Positions 22,761 through 25,108 of a stretch of DNA of 25,108 bases are shown here, piece after piece (position 1 is the stretch's first letter; every line of letters begins with the position of its first letter). The DNA is from Bacteroidota bacterium (lineage in GTDB: Bacteria; Bacteroidota; Bacteroidia; Bacteroidales; WCHB1-69). The translations under genes were made by a program, and so were the position numbers. The notes beneath the pieces are model-generated. The model was given only the letters and a program-made list of their open reading frames with translations. It had not been told where the DNA came from and did not search any database. Location of the stretch: assembly GCA_023392945.1 (NCBI GenBank), contig JAEWNB010000182.1, positions 1-25,108 on the forward strand. The letters run 5' to 3'.

Positions 22761-23222
22761 CTATTTTAATTTTACGATTATTTTGTTTCCTTCAATTTTA
22801 GTTATGACAATTTCGCTGTTGACGTCAATGAAGTCATGTGAAGAGGCAACTTCTACTATTTCATCTCCGAATTTTCCTTTTCCCGCTGGGGCAAGCCGTG
22901 ATATTGCAATGCCTTCAATTCCAATACTGAGCTTCGAATGATCTACTTCATTCATTTTACTGTCAATTTTAGTTTCCAAAACCAGCTTTCGCCATGATTT
23001 TGACCTTAAGATATATACAATTCCGAAAATAGTAACCAGAACGGTCGCAATCATCGTGATATTCCCGACTACAGCCCCATGCTGAATATAGGCAATAACC
23101 ACACCACCTGCCATCATTAAAAAACCAATAATTCCGACAACTCCCCCTGGAACTACCAATATTTCAAGAATGATACAGATGATTCCTAAAATGATTAAAG
23201 CGATAATGACCCCTATTGACAT
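22761..23222 (-). CDS. Short NfeD-like membrane protein
   Basis: A 153-residue NfeD-family protein (short form without the N-terminal serine protease domain). Three to four hydrophobic segments fill residues 1-75 (IGVIIALIILGIICIILEIL, VVGIIGFLMMAGGVVIAYI, ITMIATVLVTIFGIVYIL). They are followed by a soluble OB-fold (about 95-153) with GIEGIAISRLAPAGKGKFGD and the final VITKIEGNKIIVKLK. NfeD proteins partner with flotillins or stomatins in the membrane, and floA follows directly. Its ATG is one base from the end of tyrS, suggesting coupling to that gene. Confidence 0.92.
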   Translation of the reverse strand: MSIGVIIALIILGIICIILEILVVPGGVVGIIGFLMMAGGVVIAYIQHGAVVGNITMIATVLVTIFGIVYILRSKSWRKLVLETKIDSKMNEVDHSKLSIGIEGIAISRLAPAGKGKFGDEIVEVASSHDFIDVNSEIVITKIEGNKIIVKLK

Positions 23223-23223
23223 A

Positions 23224-24519
23224 TTATTTCTTTTGGTTTTTAATGATATAATAGTTTTTCTTCCCCTTTTGAACCAAAATATAGTTGCCGTTTAACAATG
23301 ATTTTGAATCTATTACAAAGGATTCATCAATCTTATTTTTATTGATAGATATTCCGTTATCTTTTAACATTCTTCTTGCTTCTCCCTTAGAAGAAAAAAT
23401 TCCGGTAAACTCAGAGAGGAATTCAACAATCGGAATACCCTTTTCAATGAGTTCACCAGACAATTCAACCTGGGGAACGCCTTCAAAAACAGCTAAAAAC
23501 ATCTTTTCCGAAAGCGCTGATAAAGAGTCGGCAGTTCCTTTTCCGAAAAGAATTTCTGAAGCATTGAGAGCCGCTTCGTAATCTTCAACAGAATGAACAT
23601 TAATGGTAAGCTCTTTTGCCAAAGCTTTTTGTAAGACTCTTAAATGGGGAGCTTCGTCATGCTCCTTTTCCATCTTTTCAATTTCTTCTTTGGAAAACAT
23701 AGTGAAAATACGAATGTATTTCTTGCTGTCTTCGTCGGAACAATTAAGCCAAAACTGATAAAATGCGTATGGAGAAGTCTTTTCAGGGTCTAACCAGATG
23801 TTGCCTTTTTCGGTTTTGCCGAATTTGCCCCCATCGGCTTTGGTGATGAGAGGGCAGGTGAGAGCATAAGCTTCTCCTGAAGATTTCCGGCGAATCAATT
23901 CTGTCCCGGTAGTAATATTTCCCCACTGATCCGAGCCACCCATCTGCAGTTTGCAATTGTAATTTTCATACAAATAGAAGAAATCATAACCCTGTACTAA
24001 TTGATAGGTAAATTCCGTGAAAGACATCCCTTCGCCTTCTCCGTTCAACCGCTTTTTTACCGAGTCTTTGGCCATCATGTAGTTGACGGTAATGTGTTTC
24101 CCAACATCCCGAATGAAAGCTAAAAAGGAGAAATCTTTCATCCAGTCGTAATTGTTCACCAACAGGGCAGCATTCTTTTCTGATGAATTGAAATTCAGGA
24201 ATTTTTCGAGCTGCCGTTGAATGCATTTTTCATTATGACGTAAAGTCGATTCATTCAATAAAATTCTCTCCTGCGATTTTTCTGATGGATCCCCAATCAT
24301 GCCGGTGGCACCTCCCAATAAAACAATGGGCTTATGACCACAATTTTGAAAGTGTTTCAGAATCATTACACTGACTAAATGCCCTATGTGCAAAGAATCT
24401 GCAGTAGGATCAATCCCCACATAGGCAGCCGTCATCTCTTTTTTTAGTTGCTCCTCAGTGCCCGGCATTACGTTGTGAAGCATGCCACGCCAGGTTAATT
24501 CATCAATAAAATTCATCAC
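23224..24519 (-). CDS. tyrS: Tyrosyl-tRNA synthetase
   Basis: Class I aminoacyl-tRNA synthetase that charges tRNA-Tyr. HIGH signature SLHIGHLV has its HIGH at 44-47, and the KMSKS equivalent is KFGKT at 232-236. Conserved YDFFYLYENYNCKLQMGGSD and QWGNIT form the tyrosine-binding region. A C-terminal S4 RNA-binding domain (about 360-431) contains GEARRMLKDNGISINKNKI. At 431 residues it is the typical bacterial length. Two ATGs in a row (24519 and 24516) make the exact start uncertain by one residue. nfeD starts 1 bp after the stop, and the lipoprotein gene ends 10 bp upstream, so tyrS is probably in one transcript with both. Confidence 0.97.
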   Translation of the reverse strand: MMNFIDELTWRGMLHNVMPGTEEQLKKEMTAAYVGIDPTADSLHIGHLVSVMILKHFQNCGHKPIVLLGGATGMIGDPSEKSQERILLNESTLRHNEKCIQRQLEKFLNFNSSEKNAALLVNNYDWMKDFSFLAFIRDVGKHITVNYMMAKDSVKKRLNGEGEGMSFTEFTYQLVQGYDFFYLYENYNCKLQMGGSDQWGNITTGTELIRRKSSGEAYALTCPLITKADGGKFGKTEKGNIWLDPEKTSPYAFYQFWLNCSDEDSKKYIRIFTMFSKEEIEKMEKEHDEAPHLRVLQKALAKELTINVHSVEDYEAALNASEILFGKGTADSLSALSEKMFLAVFEGVPQVELSGELIEKGIPIVEFLSEFTGIFSSKGEARRMLKDNGISINKNKIDESFVIDSKSLLNGNYILVQKGKKNYYIIKNQKK

Positions 24520-24529
24520 TCTGAATAGT

Positions 24530-24907
24530 TTATCTATTAATATTTACTAACCATTCGTTGTCTATTTTATCCAAATGGAAAGTTACTTTGTCTTCTTTAT
24601 TGTTAAGTTTTATTTTACAATGACATACCATTGTAGAATCGGAAGTCTCCTCTGTTGTGATTTCTGTTATCTCAACAGTCGTCTTTTGCATTTTTTTCAG
24701 TTCCTCAACATTCTGCAATCCTTCAATAATGGTTATGAAATTTTCGGATTCGGGAGTAGCATACTTTTTTGCTGCTTCTAACTCTCCTTTATACCAATGT
24801 TGGGCAAATTGTTCGGTAACTTCTTCCGGTTTAGAGTTGCAGGAGTAAAAAAAGAAAGCCGATCCTGCTATAATTAACAGTAAGACAATTTTTTTCGCTA
24901 TTTTCAT
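24530..24907 (-). CDS. DUF4878-like small lipoprotein
   Basis: A 125-residue protein with a lipoprotein signal (KIVLLLIIAGSAFFFYSC, lipobox cysteine C23 followed by NSKPEE). The mature part resembles the NTF2-like DUF4878 fold: VTEQFAQHWYKGELEAAKKY, ENFITIIEGLQNVEELKKMQ and a C-terminal VTFHLDKIDNEWLVNI, with the conserved W near the end. Function is unknown; such domains may bind small ligands or peptides in the periplasm. The ATG at 24907 is chosen because the lipoprotein signal begins there and the -7 box at 24925-24933 would place the transcript start downstream of the longer frame's ATG at 24937. First gene of the tyrS operon. Confidence 0.82.
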   Translation of the reverse strand: MKIAKKIVLLLIIAGSAFFFYSCNSKPEEVTEQFAQHWYKGELEAAKKYATPESENFITIIEGLQNVEELKKMQKTTVEITEITTEETSDSTMVCHCKIKLNNKEDKVTFHLDKIDNEWLVNINR

Positions 24908-24924
24908 CTTGCCAATTTTTTTTT

Positions 24925-24933
24925 GCAAATATA
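24925..24933 (-). promoter_or_regulatory. Bacteroidetes-type -7 box for the lipoprotein-tyrS operon
   Basis: The minus strand reads TATATTTGC, matching TAnnTTTG. A TTG occurs 24 bases further upstream, a little far for the -33 element. The predicted leader to the ATG at 24907 is about 10 nt. Confidence 0.5.
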
Positions 24934-25074
24934 TCATTTTTTTAAGAATAGAGCTTACAAATAATCACACAGTTTATACTTAAGTGTAGAAGTTAATAAT
25001 GAAATTAAGGGTGGTTCGTTTGATTGTTTTTATTATTCAGACACTGCGGTTCGCAATCCGTTGACCGACGCCAA

Positions 25075-25108
25075 AGCAAAACACCCCGAAAGGTGCTCTT
25101 TCAGGGTG
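25075..25108 (-). terminator. Probable terminator at the window edge
   Basis: CACCCCGAAAG (25082-25092) and CTTTCAGGGTG (25098-25108) form an 11-bp stem with one mismatch and a 5-nt loop. Read on the minus strand it is followed by TTTTGCTTT. It would end a minus-strand gene lying beyond the window; use in the plus direction cannot be judged because the sequence stops here. The 140 bases before it (24938-25074) hold no gene I can support. Confidence 0.5.

Noticed and set aside
25047..25059. GGTTCGCAATCC as a tRNA T-loop
   Set aside because: It departs from the GGTTCRANNCC pattern, and no acceptor stem, D-arm or anticodon arm could be fitted around it.

Overview
The window reads as a chromosome segment of a low-GC member of the Bacteroidota, most likely Bacteroidales-like. 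This rests on Bacteroidetes-type gene content (ftsY behind a DUF4295-like tail, a helix-hairpin-helix beta-barrel protein, a split secreted 5'-nucleotidase, the debranching enzyme/glycosyltransferase/GH57 cluster, floA-nfeD). It also rests on repeated upstream boxes of the form TAnnTTTG(C), the known Bacteroidetes -7 promoter element, with almost no purine-rich ribosome-binding sites. No rRNA, tRNA, insertion sequence or CRISPR array was found.

Layout. 1-1975 (+): the tail of a small DUF4295-like protein, a terminator, then ftsY and ispH. 1961-4890 (-): two secreted/outer-membrane proteins, one a beta-barrel carrying a ComEA-like helix-hairpin-helix region. 4891-5503: an intergenic region with twelve exact-length 21-bp tandem repeats directly upstream of a good promoter. 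5504-6997 (+): an unrecognised polytopic membrane protein. 6998-8012: about 1 kb without a convincing gene, but with an outward minus-strand promoter and strong inverted repeats. 8013-10299 (+): an unrecognised lipoprotein and an outer-membrane barrel protein, separated by a strong terminator. 10572-11926 (-): a three-gene toxin-antitoxin-chaperone operon (HigB-like toxin, HigA-like antitoxin with a C-terminal tail, SecB-like chaperone). 12171-13100 (+): an unrecognised exported protein.

13110-24907 is almost entirely minus strand and mostly housekeeping. In transcription order, a first unit holds a DUF4878-like lipoprotein, tyrS, nfeD, floA and a secreted nitroreductase, ending in a terminator at 21085-21119. 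A second holds the C-terminal and N-terminal halves of a 5'-nucleotidase followed by galE. A third holds a glycogen debranching enzyme, a GT4/glycogen-synthase-like glycosyltransferase, a GH57 glycosidase and a YggS-type PLP protein.

The most interesting items are the toxin-antitoxin-chaperone operon, which has the same gene order as the mycobacterial HigB1-HigA1-Rv1957 system and may be an anti-phage module; the 21-bp repeat array with its mosaic half-units; and the possibly transcribed, structured intergenic region around 7.7-7.9 kb. All family calls are by eye from the translations; no database search was run.
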